This document shows positions 32,080 through 41,822 of a stretch of DNA of 64,000 nucleotides, piece by piece. Each line of letters begins with the position of its first letter. The stretch's first letter is position 1. The notes beneath the pieces are model-generated. The model ran no database searches and had not been told where the DNA came from. It saw nothing but the letters and a program-made list of their open reading frames with translations. Location of the stretch: NCBI GenBank assembly GCA_002049455.2, contig KV918788.1, forward strand, positions 248,001-312,000, read 5' to 3'. The stretch is from Porphyra umbilicalis. Its lineage: Eukaryota; Rhodophyta; Bangiophyceae; Bangiales; Bangiaceae. Made by a program: the position numbers and the translations under genes.

Positions 32080-34330
32080 CCGGGGTGGTCGCGGACGGAC
32101 GGACAAAAGTAGCCTTCAACCGTCTGTAAGAGAGTAGAAGAGAGCGTATCAATAAACCCATGAATAGAGATGAATACAACACAGAGCGCACAGTCGTCCG
32201 AAGCTGACGTCAGCAAAGGGAAAAAAGAGCGCTTGTGACGAGTCTAGATGTCACTGGCCGGCACTGATCTGACCATCCCCAATGCCCAGCCCTCCCCCTT
32301 CACGGATCTTCTTGCAAATTAACCCCACAACTCCCCCGGAAAACAGACCGATGTGCCTGAGGCAGCGAGGTAAACAAACAAACAGAGAAAAGTGCAAAAG
32401 ATCTTCGACATTCACGTGTTAACGGAGAAACCAGGAGCAAGAGAAAAGGCAAGATGACACAGCGAATGCAAGGCCGACTGTCCAAGCGCAAGCACGTTGT
32501 AGATCCAGAGAAGTAGCTGTTGCGAACGCGGACGTCAGACAAAGACATGCCGCGGCGGATCCATCACATCCGCGAGACTTTTGATCACCAGAACACGCAA
32601 AATACTGATGAGGCAGGCACATTCACGTAAAGAGCGCACATGCAAGACAAGGTGCACGAACATGGCGGTGTCGAAGAAAGTGGTGCGCGACGTCACGGAA
32701 CCCACACGGTACGGAGCGAGCGCACAGTCTAGTCAAGTGCGGGCCACGCGCGCCGACGGGACCTTGTCGGGTGAATCCGTCATCAGGGGCCCGCCGGTGA
32801 GACAACGTGGCCCCCAGAGGGCCGCCGTCCCATGCACAGACGAAACATTCTTTTGATGTACAAACATCTTGGACACACGTGCTATCTAATACGCTTCGAC
32901 CCTTTTGGGCCCCCTCTTGGAGGGCCACAAGACTTCTATGTTTCAACGAGAGGTAACATGGGTATATTGTGGCGTTCAAATGTCAATGTTCGAGACCTAT
33001 AGGCATAATAAAGTTGACTTGAAAAAACAATTTGACTGTGTCAGTCATGAGTGAATGCCAGCAGGCATTTCCTACTGTTCATCGTTTGGAAAATTCACCC
33101 AGACACCTTTGCGGCGTGCTGCCTTGGTCGGGTGTTCCCGCTTGCTTGCCACGATCTCCGCTGTGACCAGGATACCCTTCTTTCGTGCCGGCGCGAGCGG
33201 TGATGGCGTGCTTTTGTGCCATATCGTCCTCCGGTTGGCATGCTTCCTCGAGACCGTAGAGGCGCCTGGGCTCGTGACGGCAGGCCCAGCGCTACCGCTG
33301 TCGCCGCCGGGGAGGCCAAGCGGTCCACAGCGCGTCAGACGCTGCATTGGGGCCGCTCTGGCACAGCCACTCCCCTCGCGGCGCGCTCTCCCTCGTCAGC
33401 CGTTGGGAAGATCTCCATCGATGGGGATTCTGATGGCCGAGGGGGTGCGGATTGTAATTCGGTCGCTACTGAGGGAGCCGGGTATGGCGCGATTGGGCCT
33501 AGCGCCTCCCCCCTCGATTAAGTTCCCTTCGGCAGAGGCGCGACAACTTGTCGCAGACCGGAATCGGGTGGTGATTACGGTAGCCACCAGTGCCAACTTC
33601 GACCACAGCTTCATCTTCAAGCACGGGTGGTTTGGCCGTCGAAACTCAAACCATGCTGTGACCAAAGAGATTTATAATTCAAGAGGGCGCAAGCGCAGCG
33701 AACAGCCTCGGCTCATGCCACCTCAGAAAGATGGTCCGAAGGATTGTATAAAAAATCATATCATACAAAAGAAACGATGCAAACGATCCCCTCCAGGAGC
33801 GCCACTTTTCCTTACAAACACAGCGCATCCCGGCCCTGATGGCTCACCGCAACCCCCACTTCTTTCGCTCTGCCGCAAACGTCGGCTGCGGCCGCGCCGC
33901 CAGCCACGCCGGGCGGCGGCGTCGCCACCCGCCCTATCGCCTGGGGCTGTCCTTCTCCCCTGCGAAACCCCCCCCACCTCGACGCCGAGGCCGCGCGGAT
34001 GGCAACAGGAAGTAACGGCGGGCGGCGAGGAAGGCAACGCGGGGGCTCCCCACCGCCCGCCGCTTGCTCGTCAGCGACAGTACATGGCACAGCCGCTCGC
34101 TCACCCGCCTGCGCGCCCGCGAGGGGGGCGCGGCCAACCCGACCATCTGGCCCTTACGGACGACATGCGCTGTTGACAACTGCCACGCGCAAAACCCCCC
34201 CCCCCCCCCCCCCTTCTCAAGTCTGCCTACCACGCACCCCGCCACGCCACGCTTCCCGGACCCACAGCTCTCCCCCCCCCACACCACCAGCGGTGCGCCG
34301 CCTACCGCCCGCGCCTCGACAGCACCGTCA
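32080..34330. other. Intergenic region, no gene recognised
   Basis: 32080-33050 is stop-rich and relatively AT-rich near 33000-33035. 33055-33665 is open on both strands without a recognisable domain. 33800-34330 is GC-rich, with a C run at 34196-34213, and may include the promoter of the small frame starting at 34331. Confidence 0.35.
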
Positions 34331-34759
34331 ATGGCGGAAGACCGCCGCGGACCTGCCGTCCGCCGTCGGCCACGGCGGCCGCCGATGCCAGTGACGGCCG
34401 AGCGCGGGCGCCGCCTGCTCTGGGTGCTTGCGGCGCCCGCACCCGCGCCAGCGGTGGCCGCCCCGCCCGTCTCTGCGCCGACTGCGGTAAGCTTTCCGCC
34501 CGTCTCCACACCACCGCAGTCGCGCCCGCCGCACGCGGCGCCCCGCAGCGTGGCGCCAATCGACGACGCCGCGTCGGCGGCGGCGGCGGCGCCAGCACTG
34601 TGCGTCGCCCGCCTCCACGCGGTGGCCGTCCGTCGGCCGCCTCGCAGTGGGGAGGGCACCCGCGTGGCGGCCGCATCGGCCGGAGGCGTCGTCTGGCCGC
34701 GCCTGGCCAGTGCAGCCGCGGCGGGGGCGGTGAGTGGCTTTCCATCCGTGGCAGCATGA
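34331..34759 (+). CDS. Small Ala/Pro-rich hypothetical protein
   Basis: A 142-residue frame from an ATG (gtca ATG gcgg) at 34331 to a TGA. The N-terminus is basic (RRRPRRPP) and followed by a hydrophobic stretch (RRLLWVLAAPAPAPAVAA, about residues 28-46), then Ser/Pro/Ala-rich sequence. No domain. The minus strand is equally open, so coding status is uncertain. It ends just before the 12-bp minisatellite. Confidence 0.3.
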   Translation: MAEDRRGPAVRRRPRRPPMPVTAERGRRLLWVLAAPAPAPAVAAPPVSAPTAVSFPPVSTPPQSRPPHAAPRSVAPIDDAASAAAAAPALCVARLHAVAVRRPPRSGEGTRVAAASAGGVVWPRLASAAAAGAVSGFPSVAA

Positions 34760-34865
34760 TGCTGCACTCCTCTACGCACGCGGACAGCACTTTCATAAAC
34801 CACCATCACTGACTGGGAAATACAATGATAAGCAAAACGAACTGATCGCAGCCTTGTAGCAGAGT

Positions 34866-35755
34866 TAACAGAACTGCCAGTAACTCCCCCAGTAACAGCC
34901 CGGTAAAATCCCAAATAACAGCCCGGTAACACCCCAAGCAACACAACGGTAACACAGCGGTAACACCCTCGATACGACCCCCAAGAGCACCCCGGTAACA
35001 CCCCAAGTAACGCCCTGGTAACACCCCGGCAACACCCCCAGTATCGTCCCCATTAACAGCCCGGTAACACCCCTAGTAACACCCTGAGTAGCACCCACCC
35101 AAACTCCCCCAGTAAAACCCCCAGTAACACCCCAAGTAACCCACGGCGTAACACCCCGAGTAACGCCCCGGTAACACCCCGAATAACACCCCGAGCAGCA
35201 CCCCGGTAACACCCCGAGTAACACTCCGAGTAACCCCCCGTTGACACCCCGGTGGCACCCCAAAAAAGCAACCCGATAACACCCCCAGTAACACCGCGAG
35301 TAACACCCCAAGTAACACCCCGGAAACACCCAGGGTAACATTCCGAGTAATACCCCGGTAACATCCGGTGACACCCCGAGTAACACCCCGCCAACAGCCC
35401 GAGGAACACTCCGAGGAACACCTCCAGTATCACTCCGAGTAACTCCCAGAGTAACACCCTGGTGACACTCCGGAAACACCCGCAGGAACAGCCCGGTAAC
35501 ATCTCCAGTAACACCCCGAGTAACACCCCGAGTAGCACCCCGGCAACACCCCCAGGAACACGTCGAGTAACACCCCGAATAACACCCCGGTAACATTCCC
35601 AGTAACACCCCGAGTAACACCCCGAGTAACACCCTGGTAACACCCAGAGTAACACTCAGAGTAACATTCCGGTAACACCCCGGTGTCACCCCGAGTAACA
35701 CCCCTGTAACACCCCGGTCACTGCGCCAGTAACAGCCCGGTAACACCCCGCAGGC
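34866..35755 (+). repeat. 12-bp minisatellite (GTAACACCCCGA)
   Basis: About 70 imperfect copies of a 12-bp unit, consensus GTAACACCCCGA with variants GG and AA before GTAAC. Because the unit is four codons long, each minus-strand frame reads a four-residue repeat (GVLL, GVTR or GCYS types), giving long frames that are not genes. The array is diverged, so it is old or under weak homogenisation. Confidence 0.9.
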
Positions 35756-37070
35756 GCAAGGGCACCGTCGCCCCCGACCCCGGCGAGAGTGTCATTTCGG
35801 TGCGCGATGCTCAAGTCTACGGCGCACGCCCAAGCCGGCCAAGCCGCGGGGCAGCGTGCGCCGTGTACCCCAACGCCGCCGCCGCCGCCCGAGGACGAAA
35901 CATTGCAATCAAGAGACAGCACCAAAAACCGGCAGCAGCCATGCGAGCAGCCACGTGCATCACACCCGCGCCCAGTGTCAGTGTCATGTCAGTAACCACA
36001 ACGGATCCCGGCACTTAGGGGGTGTCGGCAAACAGCACAGCAGATGCAGTCATCTCTGCAAGCTACCACCACCGGTGGAGGACCACCCCGCCTGCACCCC
36101 CCACTCCGGTCGTCGATTCGGCCACGCGGACTTCCGGCCGATTGCCCTCCCCCCTCTCCCCGCCCCCCACAAGAGGCACATATAATCTTGTGGTTGTACG
36201 GTCGCGTTAAGAACTTGCCGCACCCCTCTGCTGGACACAGGTACAGCGCCGTAACTCCCTCTCAGCTGCACCGCCGTACCGGCGACGTGCTTCGCTCCCG
36301 ACTCAACGAGCCATCCGTCCACGCCGCCGCCCCCATCGATGGCGCAACAAGGAGGGGTGGGGGGCGCCATGAACTGCCCGAGCGCAAGAGAGAGGTACAG
36401 GCCACTGACAATGGTCAGATTTCATATCTATTCGCCGCCACCACCGCCAGCAACCTGCCATGTGGCACCCCCCCCCCCCCCCCCACCACCACCGCCACCG
36501 CCCGCCACCACCACCGCCACCGCCAGCGACCGCGACCACCGCCAGCCCCCCCCTCCCCCACCACCACCGCCACCGCCAGCGACCGCGACCACCGCCAACA
36601 CAATCATCCAAAAAAGCGCTCAATGTCTGAAAGTCAATATACAGGTGAGGATGCACACAGGCGATTTGGGTCATTGTGACCAGTACAGCCGATGACTCGG
36701 CTGAATTGGAGGGGGCTGACAGTCAACCAAATGTAAGCTGACAAGCAGCCACAGCCAATTCTTAAGAATAACGTCAATCCTATTCGCCCGACTGAGTGGG
36801 CATCCCGTCACGACAGCCAATCGTTAAGATGTGCCAATCTCAACGATTGGCTGGAAGACGCCCTCAGATTCGTTCGTCTGTGCATGGTGCAGTGGCCCTC
36901 CGGAGGGCGTAGAATCAGGTCGCCGTCGCTTTCGGGATTTCTAACTCCTCATTCTTTTAATAAACTTAAAAGAGAAGGCCTCTTTTAGACCTCAAGTCAC
37001 GCCACGCCCCCGAAGTTCAGGCGAGGCCCGCGTCGCCGGTCGGCTGTCAACCCGCACCGTAAGGATTGGT
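35756..37070. other. Intergenic region with CCACCACCGC repeats and a hairpin
   Basis: Holds a CCACCACCGCCACCGCC-type simple repeat at about 36470-36600, a perfect 12-bp hairpin at 36814-36853 and relatively AT-rich sequence before the retroelement (36740-36990). No gene is recognised. 37060-37072 shares 13 bp with a site just past the other end of the retroelement. Confidence 0.45.
36814..36853. repeat. Perfect 12-bp stem hairpin
   Basis: CAGCCAATCGTT and its exact complement AACGATTGGCTG, separated by 16 bases. It could be the core of an eroded inverted-repeat element or a structural element. There is no T run after it, and the organism is eukaryotic, so it is not called a terminator. Confidence 0.6.
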
Positions 37071-37304
37071 CAAGTTGCAGCCTGCGGAGCCATGTGGTAC
37101 CTCGCAAGGGGCGCCCGCCAAATACGAGCGCGGGCGGGCGGGCATCCACACAGGGGGGGGCTACTCCCCCCCCCGTCGCTGGCGCGCACCCGGTGCGCCG
37201 AAAGCTGTCCACCATCCCGCCGCCGGCGCCGCTACGGGTCTTTATCAGCCCGCGACGGCGGCCGGGGGGAGCGAGGTGCCGGCCGGTAAGCACTTTCCAG
37301 CCTC
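37071..37304 (+). repeat. DIRS-like element repeat A1
   Basis: 234 bp, starting CAAGTTGCAGCCTGCGGAG and ending GCACTTTCCAGCCTC. Equal in length to A2 at 40910-41143, with about nine differences. The flank before it (37060-37072) shares 13 bp with 41872-41884. Confidence 0.9.
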
Positions 37305-37365
37305 TCTTGCGTGAGTCTGGAATTGGTTCCCGGGCTTGCCCGTGGTTTCGCTGAACCCCTTCCGC

Positions 37366-37824
37366 ATGGAGACCTTACAGTACCAGTCGGACTTTGCCGA
37401 CGGGGCTGAGGGCGCGGACGAAGCCAAGCACCTCTTCATCGTCGGCGCCTGGTCGACGCTCATCCACAACGAGCTGCTGTCTTTTATTAATGGGCCCGAG
37501 CATGGAGACGTGCAACGGCTGCAGGCGATGCTCATCCGCAGTCGCGTCGACCACCACCAGCTCGCAGAGCTGTGCGCCGCGCGCTACGACGTCCTTCGTG
37601 AGGACGACGACGCCGTCGCAGCCCAGCTGCAAGAGCGCCTCCTCTCCCCCCCCGACGTCCACGCCTCTCGCGCCCGCCGCGGCCTCCAAGTTGAGACGGT
37701 CAACATGCGCGACCGGGCCCTCAACAAGGTCATCGCAACGAACGAGGCCAAGACGGCGCGTCGACGCGGCACCCGCGGCGGGGGCGGCAACAAGCGCGGC
37801 GGGGGTGCAAGCCCGTCGGTGTAA
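37366..37824 (+). pseudogene. Gag-like region of the DIRS-like element (fossil)
   Basis: The first coding region of the element, in the gag position. It is helical and charged (for example LFIVGAWSTLIHNELLSF) with a basic, Gly-rich end that could bind nucleic acid. Shorter than typical DIRS gag proteins. Family assignment rests on position, not on a specific motif. Confidence 0.55.
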
Positions 37825-37981
37825 GCCGGCGGGGACCCGGGGGGTCTCACCCGCCCCATTTGCGCTCACGACGGGCGCGCCGGGAGTTTCTGTAAGGGGT
37901 GACGCGCCCGCCGGCTTGCCACCGGCGGCGCGAGTGTGAGCTGCCGAAGACGCCTGGCGGGCCATCGGCGCGTGCCGCTGG

Positions 37982-39899
37982 GTGCGGCGCGCCCTTAAGT
38001 TCGGCTTCCGCCTCCTGTGGCTAACGCCACGTGGACAACCGCGTCGACGGGCCAAGCCGTACCCGGTGGCCAAGGCGGACCGCTCCTTCGTGGCCGCGGA
38101 GCTGGAGCGCTGGGTGCTGGCGGGCTTCATCCGCCCGCTGTCCACCAAGGAGGCGGAGGCGGCGCCGTGCATCTCGTCGGCATTTGTCAGCTGGGTGAGG
38201 CCCAAGCCGCGGCTGGTCATAGACTTGCGGCAGGTCTACGAGCAGCTGCAGGCGATCCAGTTCAAGTATGAGGCGTTGGTCGAGTTCATGTCGGCCGTCC
38301 AGCCGCTTGATTATCTCATCTCCTGGGACATTAAAGACGCGTACCATCACGTGTTTATACATCCCTCGGACCGCCCCTACCTGACCTTTTCCATCGACGG
38401 CGGCACCTAAGAGCCCATCACCATACCTTTCGATCTGTCCCTCGCCCCTTGGGCGTGGTCGAAGGTGATGAGGCCAGTGCTCGCCTACTTGCGCAAGTCT
38501 GGCTTCAACCTGATAGGCTATGTCGACGACCACGGGGCGGCGGCCCCGGGGCGCCGACTAGTGTCAAAAGCGGACGCGGCCAAGGGCTTTGGTTTTGTAA
38601 CAAAGCTGTACTACCGGCTGGGACTCTCGCTGCACCCATACAAGGGCAACCGCGATGGGACGCAGCAGCTCACGTTGTTGGGATACACGCTCGACACGGC
38701 CAACAACCAGGTGCGGCTCCCGGAGTCGCGGCTGGCCAAGCTACGGGGCACCGCGGCTGCGCTGCTGTCGTCAGCGCGCAAGAATCGGCGGTGGGTCCGC
38801 CGCAAGCTCCTGCAGAGCGCGGCGGGCATCAGCGTCTCCGGTTCGCTGGCCATCCCCGAGGCGCGTCTGTTTGCCAGGTCGATTTACGACGACTTATCGG
38901 GCGGGGACTTGAACGCCGACTGTAAGTTGTCGCACCAATCGATCCGGGATCTCTGATTCTGGGCGTCCTTTGGCCTCGACGGCCACGGCCGACCGATGTG
39001 GCCAAGCCCGCCGGCCCACACCCTGCACACCGACGCGTCGGGATACGGGTGGGGCGGCGTCGCCGACGGCACCACGCCGGCGCGGGGATTCTTCACGGGG
39101 GAGGCGGTCGCTTGGCACATCAACGTGAAGGAGGTGGCGGCCATCCGCTACTCGCTCCTCTCCTTGGCCGCCGCCTTTTCGTCGGGCGACGTGCTCCGCA
39201 TCGTCACCGACTCCCAGGTGGCGTTGAACGTGGTCAACGCGCTCTCGTCGCGCTCCCCGGCGCTGTGCGCCGAGCTGCGGCGCCTCCACGCCATCGGCTA
39301 ACAACTCGGCGTCACGCTCGAGGCGGAATGGATCCCGACGGTGCATAACGCGTGGGCGGACAAGTTGAGCCGCGACCGCGACTCGACGGACTGGACATTG
39401 GGCCAGACCTACTTCGACTCGCTGGATTCCGCATACGGGCCACACACGGTCGACCACTTCGTGTCGTGGGGGAACAAGCAGCTGGACCGGTACAACTCGG
39501 CCGTGCTCGACCAAGACCGGGCGCCAGTGGACGCCTTCCAGCAGTACTGGGGGGCCGACAACAACTGGGTCAACCCCCCGTTCACCGGCATCCCGCGTGT
39601 GCTCGACAAGATCTATCAGGACAGAGCGACGGCGACGGTCATCGTGCCGACGTGGACGGCGCAGACGTGGTGGCTGCCGGCGCTGCGGATGGCGTCCGAG
39701 GTTTTCTACCTCCCCCGGTCGGCGGGCGTCTCCCCCCGCGGCGCGGGAGGAGCGCCGGGGCACCGCCCCCACTGGCGAGTGTGTGCCCTCTGCTTCATAC
39801 GCGGCGGTCGGGCGCCGCCACCGTGGCGTGGACACGAGCTGCGGAGGCGGTCGGTTCAGTACATTTGGCGCCGGCCCGGGGAGCACGGCCGCCGCCGCT
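37982..39899 (+). pseudogene. Reverse transcriptase/RNase H region of the DIRS-like element (fossil)
   Basis: Reverse transcriptase motifs are visible (KPRLVIDLRQV, SWDIKDAYHHVFIH, GYVDDH), followed by an RNase H start (LHTDASGYGWGG) and the DIRS-typical linker (WVNPPF..I, then IVPTWTAQTWWLP). The region is broken in a few places. Confidence 0.85.
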
Positions 39900-40856
39900 A
39901 TGCTTGCCCGCCAACTCGCCGACTCGACTAAGTCCTCCTACGCGACCAAATGGACGGCGTTTATGTCCTTCTGCCAAGTCAGCGGGTACTCCCACCTGCC
40001 GACGACGCCAGAGGTGGTCGCCTGCTACATTGGCGACCTGTTCGAGCGGGGCACAATCGTACCGGGGACCCTCCAGTCCTACCTCACGCCGATCAACGCC
40101 GTGCACTCCATCTTCCAGATGGACAAGCCCGCCGTCGGCCCGATGCTGATGGCGGTGCGGCACGGATTTGCCCGCCTCTACGCCAACCACCAAGGCGGTT
40201 CGAGGAACAGGCGGGTGCCGCTGCCGGCCGCCGCCCTGACCCAAATGGTGGCCCTCGCCCTGACGACGACCGACCCCGGCTTGCGTCGCCGCGTGGCCGG
40301 CCTCACCTTGACGGCGCTCACCTTTTCCCGCCCGGGCGGAGGGGCCAACCTCCGCCGCAAGGACGTCACGCTGACGCCCGCCCCGATGCGGATCCAGATC
40401 CCGTACTACAAGCACGGCGCGCGCCACAACCGGAAGCGGCTCAACATCCGCATCCCGCGGCGCGCCGCCGGCCTGCAAGACGGGGCCTGGGACCTGGTGC
40501 ACCAGCATATCACCGCCATGCGCCTGGCCACGGCCGATCCGGACCAGCCGCTGTTCACCAAGGTGGGCGACGTCACCCCGTTGCCGACCGAGGTCGCCAC
40601 CGTGTGGATGCGCGAACGCCTCTACCTGCTCAACATCAACCCCCCCGACGCCTGCGTCTACTCCGGCCACTCCTTGCGCGGCTGCGCCTCCACGAGCGCC
40701 CGCAGCATCGGTTGCGAGCTGGACCTGATCGCGACGCTGATGGGGATGAAGTACAAGGATACAACAACGGTATCAGCCAACTACGTGGAAGCCCTGGCAC
40801 AGCCGGACGTGCACGCCCGGGAACTGTACGACCGGTACCGCGTCGACCGCCGCTGA
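39900..40856 (+). pseudogene. Tyrosine recombinase of the DIRS-like element (fossil, frame looks whole)
   Basis: About 318 codons. It starts with a SAM-like N-terminal DNA-binding domain (LADSTKSSYATKWTAFMS). The catalytic domain shows the first Arg (TFSRPGGGANLRRKDV), the H-x-x-R box (GHSLRGCAS) and a C-terminal Tyr (TVSANYVEAL). This is the crypton/DIRS type of recombinase, which integrates the circular cDNA. The element as a whole is still broken. Confidence 0.88.
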
Positions 40857-40874
40857 CCGGCGTCTTCTCCGTCG

Positions 40875-40905
40875 TTTGGCTACAAGTGGGCCGACCGGCG
40901 AGGTA
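40875..40905 (+). repeat. DIRS-like element repeat B1
   Basis: 31 bp, TTTGGCTACAAGTGGGCCGA and on to GGCGAGGTA, directly before A2. The same sequence is found as B2, where a hAT MITE has split it. Confidence 0.85.
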
Positions 40906-40909
40906 TGGC

Positions 40910-41143
40910 CAAGTTGCAGCCTGCGGAGCCATGGGGTACCTCGCAAGGGGCGCCCGCCAAATACGAGCGCGGGCAGGCGGGCATCCACACAGGGGGGGGC
41001 TACTCCCCCCCCCGTCGCTGGCGCGCACGCGGTGCGCCAACAGCTGTCCACCAGCCCGCCGCCGGCGCCGCTACGGATCTTTATCAGCCCGCGGCGGCGG
41101 CCGGGGGGAGCGAGGTGCCGGCCGGTAAGCACTTTCCAGCCTC
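40910..41143 (+). repeat. DIRS-like element repeat A2
   Basis: Second copy of the 234-bp A repeat, about 96% identical to A1 by eye. It ends with the same CACTTTCCAGCCTC. Followed by 258 bp of non-repeated sequence before B2. Confidence 0.9.
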
Positions 41144-41401
41144 ACCCAACCATCCACGTCGACCACACTCCCCCCCTTGCTCCTGCGTGGCTCTGGCCCT
41201 GTCGCCGGTCGGCCTTTGGCCTGCCCTCTTTCCAACCTGTTCCCTTTGTTTTGTTGACAAGTGGGGCGCGCGGTCTTGTCGCAGGTCGCGGGCGGCTCCC
41301 CGCCGGCCGACCTTCTCCACGACCACGCGCCAAGGTGGCCAGGCGATCAGCCTGTCCTTGAATTGTGACTTAGTTATTTTCCAATTAAATTCTGACTGTT
41401 C

Positions 41402-41822
41402 TTTGGCTACAAGTAGGGTTGCTCAGAACGCCCGGGGCGTCGTGAAGGGCGTCGCTAAGGGCGTCACTAGGGCGTCATTTGGGCGTCGTGCGCCCTTAAC
41501 GCCCCGACTTAAAAGGGCGTCAGCAAGGCGTCGCGAAGAGAAAGTGTTCATGGGGGTCTACATGATTCAGCAGGTGGCGGCTGTGCACCTTGGTTGGGGA
41601 CAGGCACCCAGTCTTGATTCAAACATTTCATACGAGAGCACAGTATGGGTGCCACTTGACTTATATTGCCAGTATTGAGGGTGCTACTTGGGGCGTCGTG
41701 AGGGCGTTTTGGCTGCCTAATGGGGCGTCAGTAAGGCGTCTTATCCGTCGCGCGCCCCTGACGCCCCCGAAAAAGGGGCGTCGTGTGCAACCCTAGCTAC
41801 AAGTGGGCCGACCGGCGAGGTA
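41402..41822 (+). repeat. DIRS-like element repeat B2, split by a MITE
   Basis: The first 12 bp lie at 41402-41413 and the last 19 bp at 41804-41822. Between them sits the 382-bp hAT MITE plus its duplicated 8 bp. Confidence 0.85.
41414..41795. mobile_element. 382-bp hAT MITE with 8-bp target duplication
   Basis: Inverted ends TAGGGTTGC...ACGCCC, flanked on both sides by GCTACAAG (41406-41413 and 41796-41803). No coding capacity. It is packed near both ends with GGGCGTC motifs, the counterpart of GGGCGTG in the other hAT elements here. It inserted after the retroelement, in its B2 repeat. Confidence 0.93.

Larger units (their letters stand above)
37071..41822 (+). mobile_element. DIRS/PAT-like tyrosine-recombinase retrotransposon (fossil)
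   Basis: Layout: A1 (37071-37304), a gag-like region, a reverse transcriptase and RNase H region, a tyrosine recombinase, then B1 (40875-40905), A2 (40910-41143) and B2 (split around a small hAT MITE, 41402-41413 plus 41804-41822). The order A1-body-B1-A2-B2 is the split-direct-repeat arrangement of PAT/Ngaro-type members of the DIRS order, which integrate through a recombinase and make no target duplication. A1 and A2 are equal in length and differ at about nine positions by eye (about 4%), so the insertion is not recent. The body is broken at a handful of places; the recombinase frame looks whole. Confidence 0.87.

Noticed and set aside
34866-35755. Telomere-like or protein-coding repeat
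   Set aside because: Unit GTAACACCCCGA is not a telomeric repeat and is highly degenerate; hydrophobic frames follow from the unit alone.
37071-41143. Gypsy- or Copia-type LTR element with A1/A2 as LTRs
   Set aside because: The element carries a tyrosine recombinase and no recognised DDE integrase or protease; B1 and B2 fit the split-repeat DIRS layout, and no target duplication is seen.
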